Under the pieces are notes generated by a model, which searched no databases, had not been told where the DNA came from, and worked only from the letters and a program-made list of their open reading frames with translations. DNA of 22,641 bases from a virus: positions 1-22,641 of IMG/VR virus record IMGVR_UViG_3300027733_000217; one strand, 5' to 3'. Of this stretch, positions 14,753 to 22,085 are shown one piece after another. Within the stretch, counting starts at the first letter, position 1. Each line of letters opens with the position of its first letter. The position numbers and the translations under genes were made by a program.

Positions 14753-16057
14753 TTAACCACCTGGTAATTTTGGTGCATCTGGTAATTTAGGAATATCAGG
14801 TACTTTTGGTGCATCTGGTAATTTAGGAACTTCAGGTGCTTTTGGCATTCCAGGTAATCCCATTTTTTTAAACTTTTTAGCAACTTTTGGTTTCTTTGGT
14901 TTAAACAATTTAATAGGCGGTAATTTTAAACTTGGTAATTTAGGTAATTTAGGAAGTTTAGGTAACGCTGGTAATAATGATGCAGCTAATCCTATTAAAT
15001 CAGGTATAGATGGAATTTTTGGTATTGCTGGAATTTTTGGTAATTTAGGTAGTTGTGGAATTTTTGGTAAATCCGGTATAGTAGGTAGTTTTGTTGATGG
15101 GGATTTTAAATTATTAACAGTTTGTGTGGCCACATCTATTTTAGTTTGTTCTGAAGCTTTTTGTTTTTGTAAAATAGCAATTCTTTCATTCATTTTTTTA
15201 ATAACCTCTTCTACCAATTTATTTCTATTTGAAGATTGACCACTTGTATATGTTATATCCGATACTAAAACCGATACTTGCTTTATATCAAAGTATATAA
15301 TTTTTGTTGAAAAATTCTTTTGTGTTGATTTTTCTGTATTAAGTGCTAATATCTCTGCATCTATTTTAGCCATTTGAAGTTGCGATAATTTTAAATCAGC
15401 TTGAGCTAGTAGTTGCTTTTCTGAATTATCTAATATATCTTTTGATAGTGCTCCAATACCAAATGATGCGGATATATTTGTACCAATTTTCATTGTTACA
15501 TAATTACCATCCAATACATCCCATCCAGCTAAAGTTGTTGATGGAATTACACTATTGGATTCTTCATATAAAGAATTTGGTTTTTCTACCACCCAATCAA
15601 TATAAGTTACTAAATTATCATAATCAAGTATTCCACCTTTTCTAAACATTATATTTTGCCTCATTGAAACAAAATTGCTAAGTTCACCAGCACCCAAACT
15701 ATTAAATTTAGTTACTAAATCATTTACAACAACTTTTACTATATATTTTGGATTAAAGCTTGCTTGTACAAAGTATGGATTGTTTTCATTTATACTTGAA
15801 ATCAAATTATTATAATGGTCTTCAGATGTATAGTATACTGGGGATGTATCTTTTATATCTTTGAATATTGCTAGTATAAATTTAAACGTAGTTCCTTTTA
15901 CCCATTTTAAATCATCTAATGCTGGTATTTTGAAATTTACCATATTAGTGGTCGCATACTCACCATATAATACTAATGTATTTTCAGCAGTACCAATTTT
16001 ATAATTTTTAATATTGGGATACTGATTATCTAACTCAGGTAATTTTTTATAATCCAT
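14753..16057 (-). CDS. Putative structural protein with coiled coil and proline-rich repeat tail
   Basis: 434 residues in three parts. Residues 1-210 are a globular, beta-rich domain (ENTLVLYGEYATTNMVNF, GWDVLDGNYVTMKIGTNI). Residues about 212-316 are largely coiled coil (KQLLAQADLKLSQLQMAKID, KKMNERIAILQKQKASEQTK). Residues 321-434 are a low-complexity tail of Pro every third or fourth residue (LPKLPKIPAIPKIP, LPDAPKVPDIPKLPDAPKLP), broken by a Leu/Ala patch (354-362) and a Lys-rich patch (384-399). The tail is encoded by imperfect DNA repeats at 14757-14850. Such extended tails occur in virion and surface fibre-like proteins, but no family is recognised. A second-class promoter box ends 5 bases before the ATG, so the mRNA may be leaderless. 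That promoter class fits a late, structural gene. Confidence 0.6.
   Translation of the reverse strand: MDYKKLPELDNQYPNIKNYKIGTAENTLVLYGEYATTNMVNFKIPALDDLKWVKGTTFKFILAIFKDIKDTSPVYYTSEDHYNNLISSINENNPYFVQASFNPKYIVKVVVNDLVTKFNSLGAGELSNFVSMRQNIMFRKGGILDYDNLVTYIDWVVEKPNSLYEESNSVIPSTTLAGWDVLDGNYVTMKIGTNISASFGIGALSKDILDNSEKQLLAQADLKLSQLQMAKIDAEILALNTEKSTQKNFSTKIIYFDIKQVSVLVSDITYTSGQSSNRNKLVEEVIKKMNERIAILQKQKASEQTKIDVATQTVNNLKSPSTKLPTIPDLPKIPQLPKLPKIPAIPKIPSIPDLIGLAASLLPALPKLPKLPKLPSLKLPPIKLFKPKKPKVAKKFKKMGLPGMPKAPEVPKLPDAPKVPDIPKLPDAPKLPGG
14757..14850. repeat. Imperfect direct repeats coding for the Pro/Lys tail
   Basis: Units such as ggtgcatctggtaattta (near 14772 and 14808) recur with small changes and encode LPDAP/KLPDAPK-type blocks at the C-terminus of the 434-aa protein. 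The repeat number could vary between isolates by slippage. Confidence 0.65.
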
Positions 16058-16060
16058 ATA

Positions 16061-16070
16061 GATAAATATA
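16061..16070 (-). promoter_or_regulatory. Second-class (candidate late) promoter box, very close to the start codon
   Basis: Minus strand TATATTTATC at 16070-16061. The ATG at 16057 follows the eight-base core after only 5 bases; no TTTG 20 bases upstream. Confidence 0.5.
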
Positions 16071-16084
16071 CGGACTGTAAATTA

Positions 16085-16324
16085 TTATTTTTGTAGGTTT
16101 TCTATCTTACGATTGAGGTAAAATGCGGCTTTCTTTAAATCTTCTAATTCCTTTTGAGGGTCTTTCTTGCCGGCTCTTGCTATGTATTTAGCAACATTGA
16201 ATAGGTATGCATCTTTATCTAAACCCCAAGCTTCACATACTTTAATTACTTCGTATGGATTATCAACTCCACCATAGTAAGATGGATTTTTAACTGCTTC
16301 TTTGATGTTTGGTTTAGCTGGCAT
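16085..16324 (-). CDS. DUF3310 family phage protein
   Basis: 79 residues: NPSYYGGVDNPYEVIKVCEA, then FNVAKYIARAGKKDPQKELE and DLKKAAFYLNRKIENL. This is the whole DUF3310 (SaV-like) domain, frequent in phages and sometimes labelled nucleotide kinase; its activity is not established. The frame stays open to 16381, but a promoter at 16351-16382 lies inside that extension, so translation must start downstream at the ATG at 16324 (26 bases after the box), which is also where the conserved domain begins. Confidence 0.88.
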   Translation of the reverse strand: MPAKPNIKEAVKNPSYYGGVDNPYEVIKVCEAWGLDKDAYLFNVAKYIARAGKKDPQKELEDLKKAAFYLNRKIENLQK

Positions 16325-16350
16325 ATATGTAGATATTTTTATTCGTTTTA

Positions 16351-16382
16351 CAAATATACGAAAAATATTTGATACTACCAAG
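16351..16382 (-). promoter_or_regulatory. Host-like promoter for the DUF3310 gene
   Basis: Minus strand CTTG (16382-16379), 20-base spacer ending TTTTCG, then TATATTTG (16358-16351). The -33 box has C instead of the first T; the rest matches the other promoters of this class. Confidence 0.7.
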
Positions 16383-16455
16383 CAAAACCATGTATCTTTT
16401 TTATTTTGCTAAATTTATCCACATTTCTTTACGTTTGGGATTTTTGCGCTATATC

Positions 16456-16535
16456 TATACTGGACTACTTGGAACTGTATAAAAAGAAACTGGGACTGAA
16501 ACTGGGAAACTGTAATACCAGGAAAATACTAGGAA
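16456..16535. repeat. Cluster of short ACTGG-type direct repeats in an intergenic gap
   Basis: The 147-base gap between the 78-aa gene and the DUF3310 promoter holds several copies of a short word: actgg (16459), acttgg, then gaaactggga twice with two bases between (about 16486-16507), accagg and actagg. It is more G-rich than the surrounding DNA and has no reading frame I can support. A single TTATCCACA word (a consensus DnaA box) lies nearby at 16415-16423. A protein-binding or replication site is possible. Confidence 0.4.
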
Positions 16536-16765
16536 ACATCTGAGAATGTTCCATCTTCATTTTTACTTACTACTTTATAAATTCTAGCGGTTGGGTCATT
16601 TGCAAACAAAGTTGCTGCATGTGATTGAGCTTCTTCTATCGTTTCAAATTCATCGATAGTATCATTTGCATTTAATCTTAATACCCAAATTTGTCTTTTT
16701 GCCCAATGTGGGTCTCCTGCGTTTACATCCGTAGGTATTAATTGTTTGTGTATAAAATAAGCCAT
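16529..16765 (-). CDS. Small protein of unknown function
   Basis: 78 residues. Strands AYFIHKQLIP and RQIWVLRLN, a helix with IEEAQSHAATLFAND, then strand ARIYKVVSKN: the pattern resembles a small alpha/beta phage protein with a 'T-x-E-E-A' helix, common in short hypothetical phage proteins. No function is recognised. The start abuts the stop of the 54-aa membrane-protein gene with no spacing, so the two are coupled. Confidence 0.6.
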   Translation of the reverse strand: MAYFIHKQLIPTDVNAGDPHWAKRQIWVLRLNANDTIDEFETIEEAQSHAATLFANDPTARIYKVVSKNEDGTFSDVS

Positions 16766-16930
16766 TTATAATAATTTTTTAAATAATATCTTTTTAATCC
16801 AAGCACTTCTCAAACCCACCCATTGATAATATCTATATCTTAATTTTTGTGTTAATATATAAAAACTAATAAAACCAAACACCAATAGTAAAAAATTAAT
16901 AATTTTCGATATGGTGGATGGAGTGTACAT
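16766..16930 (-). CDS. 54-aa single-pass membrane protein
   Basis: A 54-codon frame: start MYTPSTISKI, hydrophobic helix INFLLLVFGFISFYIL (11-26), then a Tyr/Arg and Lys-rich tail (KLRYRYYQWVGLRSAW, IKKILFKKLL). The ATG has a GGAG sequence 7 bases upstream, rare in this window, and its stop directly abuts the next start codon. The positive-inside pattern suggests an N-out, C-in orientation. Small phage membrane proteins of this size include lysis and exclusion proteins, but no specific similarity is seen. Confidence 0.6.
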   Translation of the reverse strand: MYTPSTISKIINFLLLVFGFISFYILTQKLRYRYYQWVGLRSAWIKKILFKKLL

Positions 16931-16976
16931 ATTATCTCCAATCCTGTTTAATATGGTTAAACGAAGATATCATGCA

Positions 16977-16986
16977 TATAAATATC
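16977..16986 (-). promoter_or_regulatory. Second-class promoter box upstream of the 54-aa gene
   Basis: Minus strand GATATTTATA at 16986-16977, directly after the helicase stop codon (16994); first base differs from the usual T. The leader to the 54-aa gene would be about 40 bases. Confidence 0.4.
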
Positions 16987-16993
16987 TTAAAAT

Positions 16994-18382
16994 TTAAATA
17001 CCAATATCTTTCAATCTTAATATCTCTTTTTCAATATGGCGATTATATCCGTTCCATTTAATATTTTCCAACATCCATTTACGATACCATACAGGAATTG
17101 ATTTAATATCCCTACCTTTGTATTTTCCAAATGTCATTAATATAGGACCAACTACATTAGCCATATCTTGTGGTGATGGCTTGCCTTCTATATGTAATCC
17201 AATCTCATCTAAAGGAATGCCTGTTAATTGTTTCTTACCCTCTCCATATAGTTTCCAATCAAATGGAAAATGTTCTTCATCTTTTTTGAAATATAACTCC
17301 TCTACCTTACCAAAACGAGGAACACTACCTACAAAATCAATAACCAATCCATCTTTTTTATTAGGATGAATACGAGTAACCCTCCCTACAAACTGATACC
17401 ACCAACTCAATGATGCGGTGGGTCTGCCTGTTATTATGCAATCTAATTCTGGATGGTCAAACCCTACTGATAATATAGTAACTTGAACAACTATCCTCAA
17501 ACGTAGGTTCTTAAAATCATCAATAATCCGCTCTCTATCACTATCAGCCATACCACTATATACTGCTTCACAACTTGGTAACTTTGTGGATAATTCAATT
17601 GCCGCATCAACGGATGGTACTGCTACTAATATTGATTTTCTATTGGGCATATCCGCAATTTTCTTCATTATCTTACCACCAATGTCTTGTTGCTTATATG
17701 CTCGTTGTATTGAATCATCCGTATAATCAGCATATGATGAATTGTAAACCAACCCACCTGTTTCAAAATCGTAAGCTTCATATACTAAAGGTGACCAATA
17801 CCCATTTTGTACCATATCTTCGATTTGAGCCACATGTATTACCTCTTTGAAGTAATTCCCCTTTTTAGATTTTGAAGTCAGCATGACCAGCTTAGAATAA
17901 GACCTACCCACATCGTTAAGGTTTGTTTGTAACTTCAATGGAGTTGCGGTTAATCCTAATACGTGAGTGATTTTAGCTGCAGTTAAGAACCTTCGCATCA
18001 TCCCACCTGGCTCTCTTGGGAATCTATCACACTCATCTATAATAACCTTTCGAATACCTAATGTATGAAATTTATGTGCTATATTAACAATAGAACCAAT
18101 CGTAGCATATGTAACCTCACCTATTTCTTTTTCACCCATTGCCGCACTATATATGGATGCTTTACCACCTAAATTGATAAATTTGTTATAGTTTTGCTCT
18201 AATAACTCTTTTGATGGCTGAATCACCAATAACTTTTCACCCAATTGATGCGCAATATCAGCTATCACAATAGACTTACCAAATGCGGTAGGGGCTACTA
18301 TAATAGATGGAACTGATTTCTTTTGTTGAAAAAATTCAACACCTTTTTTAACAGGTTCTACCTGATTTTCTCTTAGTTTCAA
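16994..18382 (-). CDS. UvsW-like SF2 helicase with an ExoX-type C-terminal domain
   Basis: 462 residues from a TTG start. SF2 motifs in order (numbered from this start): Q-like NQVEPVKKG, motif I APTAFGKS (30-37), motif II IIDECD (114-119), motif III GLTATP (143-148), motif V TILSVGFDHPELDCII, motif VI YQFVGRVTRIHP. This is the layout of T4 UvsW, which rewinds and branch-migrates DNA in replication and recombination. After the helicase core, MTFGKYKGRDIKSIPVWYRK with WMLEN forms the small domain found at the C-terminus of exonuclease X and related proteins. The frame is open to 18433, but a promoter (18403-18434) covers that stretch; the TTG at 18382 lies 20 bases after the promoter box, as at the other genes of this class, and directly precedes the conserved domain. 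Confidence 0.82.
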   Translation of the reverse strand: MKLRENQVEPVKKGVEFFQQKKSVPSIIVAPTAFGKSIVIADIAHQLGEKLLVIQPSKELLEQNYNKFINLGGKASIYSAAMGEKEIGEVTYATIGSIVNIAHKFHTLGIRKVIIDECDRFPREPGGMMRRFLTAAKITHVLGLTATPLKLQTNLNDVGRSYSKLVMLTSKSKKGNYFKEVIHVAQIEDMVQNGYWSPLVYEAYDFETGGLVYNSSYADYTDDSIQRAYKQQDIGGKIMKKIADMPNRKSILVAVPSVDAAIELSTKLPSCEAVYSGMADSDRERIIDDFKNLRLRIVVQVTILSVGFDHPELDCIITGRPTASLSWWYQFVGRVTRIHPNKKDGLVIDFVGSVPRFGKVEELYFKKDEEHFPFDWKLYGEGKKQLTGIPLDEIGLHIEGKPSPQDMANVVGPILMTFGKYKGRDIKSIPVWYRKWMLENIKWNGYNRHIEKEILRLKDIGI

Positions 18383-18402
18383 ATTTTTACAATTTACAAT
18401 TG

Positions 18403-18434
18403 TAAAGATACAAAAAATACCTGATATATCCAAA
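18403..18434 (-). promoter_or_regulatory. Host-like promoter for the helicase
   Basis: Minus strand TTTG (18434-18431), 20-base spacer ending TTTTTG, then TATCTTTA (18410-18403). It faces away from the receptor promoter, with 20 bases between the two -33 boxes. Confidence 0.72.
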
Positions 18435-18454
18435 TATTTTTATTTATATATTAA

Positions 18455-18486
18455 TTTGGTAATGTGGATATTATTTCGTATCTTTG
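18455..18486 (+). promoter_or_regulatory. Host-like promoter upstream of the TonB-dependent receptor
   Basis: TTTGGTAA at 18455-18462, 20-base spacer ending ATTTCG, then TATCTTTG at 18479-18486. It matches the minus-strand promoters of this class almost word for word, which ties the receptor gene to the phage's own transcription programme. Confidence 0.75.
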
Positions 18487-18492
18487 TGAAAC

Positions 18493-18645
18493 ATTTTAAC
18501 AAATCATTATAGTTATTGCGGTAATGCTTATGAGTAGAGAAAAAAATATTATATTATATACATATAGAAAAAATTCAGCCATTTTAGCAAACGGAATGGT
18601 GGGATGACCAAGTAGGTGTGGATTAATTCGCACCTTTTTTATTTT
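18493..18645 (+). ncRNA. Candidate attenuated leader RNA of the receptor gene
   Basis: From the predicted transcription start to the end of the terminator is about 150 bases. It holds a possible 27-codon leader frame (ATG 18524, stop TGA 18605-18607), a small hairpin (ccatt about 18580, aatgg about 18596), and the terminator at 18614-18645. No known riboswitch class is recognised. It could also be an independent small RNA. Confidence 0.45.
18614..18645 (+). terminator. Intrinsic terminator in front of the receptor gene
   Basis: Seven-bp stem aggtgtg (18614-18620) with cgcacct (18629-18635), eight-base loop, followed by tttttt and attttaaa. It lies between the only promoter seen and the receptor ATG at 18677. 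Confidence 0.75.
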
Positions 18646-18676
18646 AAACAATTAAACAAACAAAACAAAAAACAGC

Positions 18677-21600
18677 ATGAAAAATCTGAAAAAACTGATG
18701 TTACTTACGATTATGTTCGCATTATCCTTCGTAGCAAAAGCACAAGAGACTACATCTGAAATCCAAGGAAATGTTTTGGCAGGTAAGAATGGTTTAGCGG
18801 GCGCAACCGTAACAGCTATTCATCAACCAACAGGAACGAAGTACAAAACAAGTGCTCGTGCCGATGGAAGATACAACCTACCAAACCTTAAGATTGGAGG
18901 ACCTTATGTAGTAACAGTATCATTTGTTGGATTCAAAGAAGAATCGCAAAGTGATATTCAATTAGTCTTAGGACAAACCTATAAAGCTAATTTTAGTTTA
19001 GTAGAGAAATCAACTTCATTGAAAGAAGTTGTTGTGAGAGCTAACCAAAGTAAAGTATTTAACAATGCTAGAACTGGTACGCAAGAGAACTTTAATAGAA
19101 CACAATTGACAGGTTTACCTTCAACTTCTCGTTCTTATAAGGATATCTTAAAATTAGTTCCTACCAACAATAACTTTTCATTTGGTGGTATCAGTTCACA
19201 ATTAAACAACATCACAGTAGATGGAGCTAACTTTAATAACTCTTTCGGATTGGCTAGTGATATTGGTGGACAAACTGGGGCAACGGCCATCTCTTTAGAT
19301 GCTATTGACCAAATTCAAGTAAACACTTCTCCTTTTGATGTACGTCAGGGTGGTTTCGCAGGTGGTGCAGTGAATTCGGTAACTCGTAGTGGTACAAATA
19401 AATCTTTTGGTTCTGTTTATCAATATTTTAAGAATAAAGATTTACAGGGTTACAAAGTAGGTGATGTTGAATTACCTAAGCAAGATTACACTTATGATTT
19501 AAAAGGTTTCACAGTAGGTGGAGCATTAGTTAAAAATAAGTTATTCTATTTTATTAATGGTGAGCAAGAAAGTAGAGAAGCTCCAGCAACATTATGGACA
19601 GCTAACGATGCTACTCATCCAGCTAATGGTACAACAGTATCTAACGCTAATGGGGCTCAGTTAGATGCTTTAAAACAATTCTTAATTACTAAGTATCAAT
19701 ACAATCCCGGTGAATATCAGGGGTATTCTTACAAATCACAATCAAAGAGATTAACTGCTAAGATTGATTGGAACATTAATACTAACAATACATTCACATT
19801 GAAGTATAGTTATTTAAAATCTTCTAACCAAATTCCTCCATCTAATAGTGGTTCAGTTAATAGCTCTTATGGTAGAACACCTGGTCAGTACGCATTACCT
19901 TTTAATGGTGCTGGTTATGAAATTAATAACAACGCTAACGTATTTACTGCTGAGTTAAACACTCGTTTCTCAAATAGTATGAACAACAAATTACAAGTTG
20001 GTTATACTCAATTAAGAGATTATAGAAGTGCATTAAGTAGCGCTAATTTCCCATTAGTAGATATCTTAGATGGTAACGGACAACCTTTCACATCTTTTGG
20101 ATATGAGCAATATACTTTTGGTAACAAATTAAATACCGATGTATATCAGTTCAATGATATCCTTTCTATCTATAAAGGAAAACATGAGATTACATTAGGT
20201 ACTCAAAATTCTTACAAAGAATATTCAAATGGGTTCTCACCTTCTTATCAGGGTGTTTATCGTTTCAATAGCTTAGCTGATTTCTACGCATCTGCGGCAG
20301 GAACTAAAGCAGCTGCTAGATACGATTTATCATACACATTAGGTGGTGGTGAATTTCCATTAGTAGGACCTAAAGATTTAGAGTTAGGTGTATTCATTCA
20401 AGACAAATATAGAGCAACTGATAAATTAACTCTTACCTATGGTTTGAGAGCTGATTATACTCAATTCTATAATACATTCTTATACAACCCAGTTGTAGAT
20501 ACATTAACTCAATTCTATAATGGTACTCATGCTAATACAGGTTTAGCACCAAACAAAGCAGTTCAATTCTCTCCAAGAGCAGGATTTAACTATGATGTAT
20601 TAGGTGACCAAACACTACAAGTAAGAGGTGGTACTGGTTTATTCTCTGGCCCTCCTCCATTTGTTTGGATTAGTAACCAAGCTTCAAATAGCGGTATGGC
20701 ATTATTTGGAAGTATCTCAGCAGGTACTACTTATATGTTTGACCCAAATGTTGATAAGTATAGACCATCTGCAACAGCGGCATTATCTAAATCTTATTCA
20801 ATAAATGTAACTGACCCAAGCTACAAATTCCCACAAGTATGGAAATCAACTTTAGCGGTTGATAAGAAAATTGCAGGTGGATTTGTTATAACTGCTGAAG
20901 GTACATATACAAAGAATATTAACGCTTCAGTATTTCAAAATATCGCTTTACCAACAACAGGTTTAATTACCTTAAGTGATGGTAGAATTAGATATCCAAA
21001 GACTTCAGTATATCCTATTGGTGGTTCAGCATTAGCATCAGCTAGTAACCCATCAATCGGTAACGCTATCTATATGACTAACGCTAACGCGGGTTATGTA
21101 TTGACAGGTACTTTACAAATTCAAAAGGTATCTAAGAATTTAGTAGCTACATTAGCTTACACTAGACAAGAAGCTAAAGATGCTACAATCAATGGTTCTA
21201 CCGCAGGAACAATGTGGGGAGCTAAGCCGGTTGTAGGTGGTGCTAATAATTTTGAAGTAGGTTATTCAAACAACTACTTACCTCATAGAATCGTAGGTTC
21301 TTTGGTTTATGGTAGAGAGTTAATTAAGAATACAAGAACATCAGTAGGTGTTATCTATGAAGGTTCTCCTAATAACGCTCCTACATCAACTTCATTCATC
21401 TACAATGGTGATTTGAATGGTGATGGTTACTCAAATGATTTAATGTTCATCCCTAAAGATGCATCTCAAATCAAATTAGTAAACGCAGCAGCGGTAAGTG
21501 GAGTAGCTGATACTCGTACACAAACTGAATTATGGAATCAATTAGATGCTTTCATTTCAGGCAATCCTTACTTATCTAAACATAGAGGAGATTTTGCAGA

Positions 21601-21940
21601 AAGACAAGCAATGGTATTACCTTGGGTTAATAGATTCGATTTAAACTTCACACAAGATGTTTATTTAAATGTTAAAGGAAACAAACACACTTTAAGATTT
21701 ACAGCTGATATCTATAACTTCACAAACTTATTAAATAATGAGTGGGGTACATATCAATTACCAACAACAACAGCTCCTTTAACTTTCACTAAGTTAGATA
21801 CTGATGGTAAGACTCCATTATTCTCATTCCCTTATTTAGATGGTAAAAACAAAGTTCCATATACTAATTCATTCAAAAATGATGTAAGTGGTATTTCTCG
21901 TTACACTATCCAATTAGGAGTTAGATATTTGTTTAACTAA
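18677..21940 (+). CDS. TonB-dependent outer-membrane receptor, Oar/SusC-like
   Basis: 1087 residues, full length for the family. Signal peptide 1-22 (LSFVAKA then Gln). Residues 27-110 are a carboxypeptidase-regulatory-like beta-sandwich (SEIQGNVLAGKNGLAGATVT, DGRYNLPNL, VSFVGFKEE). LKEVVVRAN (115-123) is the probable TonB box. The plug follows at about 130-250 (SYKDILKLVP, NNITVDGANFNNSFG, VNTSPFDVRQGGFAGGAVNS), the last of these typical of the Oar-type group. The rest is a 22-strand-type barrel with alternating aromatic strands, ending YTIQLGVRYLFN. Such receptors take up large ligands through the outer membrane with TonB energy; the ligand here is unknown. Nothing is truncated. It is the only long plus-strand gene, with phage-type promoter and terminators on both sides, so it appears to be a real phage gene acquired from a Bacteroidota host. 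Confidence 0.93.
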   Translation: MKNLKKLMLLTIMFALSFVAKAQETTSEIQGNVLAGKNGLAGATVTAIHQPTGTKYKTSARADGRYNLPNLKIGGPYVVTVSFVGFKEESQSDIQLVLGQTYKANFSLVEKSTSLKEVVVRANQSKVFNNARTGTQENFNRTQLTGLPSTSRSYKDILKLVPTNNNFSFGGISSQLNNITVDGANFNNSFGLASDIGGQTGATAISLDAIDQIQVNTSPFDVRQGGFAGGAVNSVTRSGTNKSFGSVYQYFKNKDLQGYKVGDVELPKQDYTYDLKGFTVGGALVKNKLFYFINGEQESREAPATLWTANDATHPANGTTVSNANGAQLDALKQFLITKYQYNPGEYQGYSYKSQSKRLTAKIDWNINTNNTFTLKYSYLKSSNQIPPSNSGSVNSSYGRTPGQYALPFNGAGYEINNNANVFTAELNTRFSNSMNNKLQVGYTQLRDYRSALSSANFPLVDILDGNGQPFTSFGYEQYTFGNKLNTDVYQFNDILSIYKGKHEITLGTQNSYKEYSNGFSPSYQGVYRFNSLADFYASAAGTKAAARYDLSYTLGGGEFPLVGPKDLELGVFIQDKYRATDKLTLTYGLRADYTQFYNTFLYNPVVDTLTQFYNGTHANTGLAPNKAVQFSPRAGFNYDVLGDQTLQVRGGTGLFSGPPPFVWISNQASNSGMALFGSISAGTTYMFDPNVDKYRPSATAALSKSYSINVTDPSYKFPQVWKSTLAVDKKIAGGFVITAEGTYTKNINASVFQNIALPTTGLITLSDGRIRYPKTSVYPIGGSALASASNPSIGNAIYMTNANAGYVLTGTLQIQKVSKNLVATLAYTRQEAKDATINGSTAGTMWGAKPVVGGANNFEVGYSNNYLPHRIVGSLVYGRELIKNTRTSVGVIYEGSPNNAPTSTSFIYNGDLNGDGYSNDLMFIPKDASQIKLVNAAAVSGVADTRTQTELWNQLDAFISGNPYLSKHRGDFAERQAMVLPWVNRFDLNFTQDVYLNVKGNKHTLRFTADIYNFTNLLNNEWGTYQLPTTTAPLTFTKLDTDGKTPLFSFPYLDGKNKVPYTNSFKNDVSGISRYTIQLGVRYLFN

Positions 21941-21965
21941 CAATTAATAGTATATTATAAAGTTA

Positions 21966-21997
21966 AAACCCTCACAATATGTGGGGGTTTACTTTTT
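21966..21997 (+). terminator. Intrinsic terminator after the receptor gene
   Basis: Ten-bp stem (one G-U): aaaccctcac (21966-21975) with gtgggggttt (21981-21990), loop aatat, then actttttg. Confidence 0.85.
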
Positions 21998-22014
21998 GCT
22001 ATTAAGTTTATGTT

Positions 22015-22026
22015 AATATTTATTTA
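22015..22026 (+). promoter_or_regulatory. Possible second-class promoter box for the 36-aa gene
   Basis: AATATTTATTTA at 22015-22026 on the plus strand resembles TATATTTATA. It is 60 bases before the ATG, between the receptor terminator and the small gene. The match is weak. Confidence 0.3.
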
Positions 22027-22085
22027 AACTCGGCGCCTGTTTTATAAAGTAAAGTTACCCTTTATTCATTTTAAACAGAAAAGAC

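Noticed and set aside
16325-16381. N-terminal extension of the DUF3310 gene
   Set aside because: It would be encoded by the promoter at 16351-16382; the domain begins at the ATG at 16324.
16415-16423. TTATCCACA as a replication origin
   Set aside because: A single nine-base word in AT-rich DNA is weak evidence; mentioned only together with the repeat cluster.
17118-17850. Plus-strand frames opposite the helicase
   Set aside because: The minus strand carries all SF2 helicase motifs across this stretch.
18493-18645. Cobalamin riboswitch in front of the TonB-dependent receptor
   Set aside because: Such riboswitches often precede these receptors, but the leader is too short and I see no B12-box-like core.
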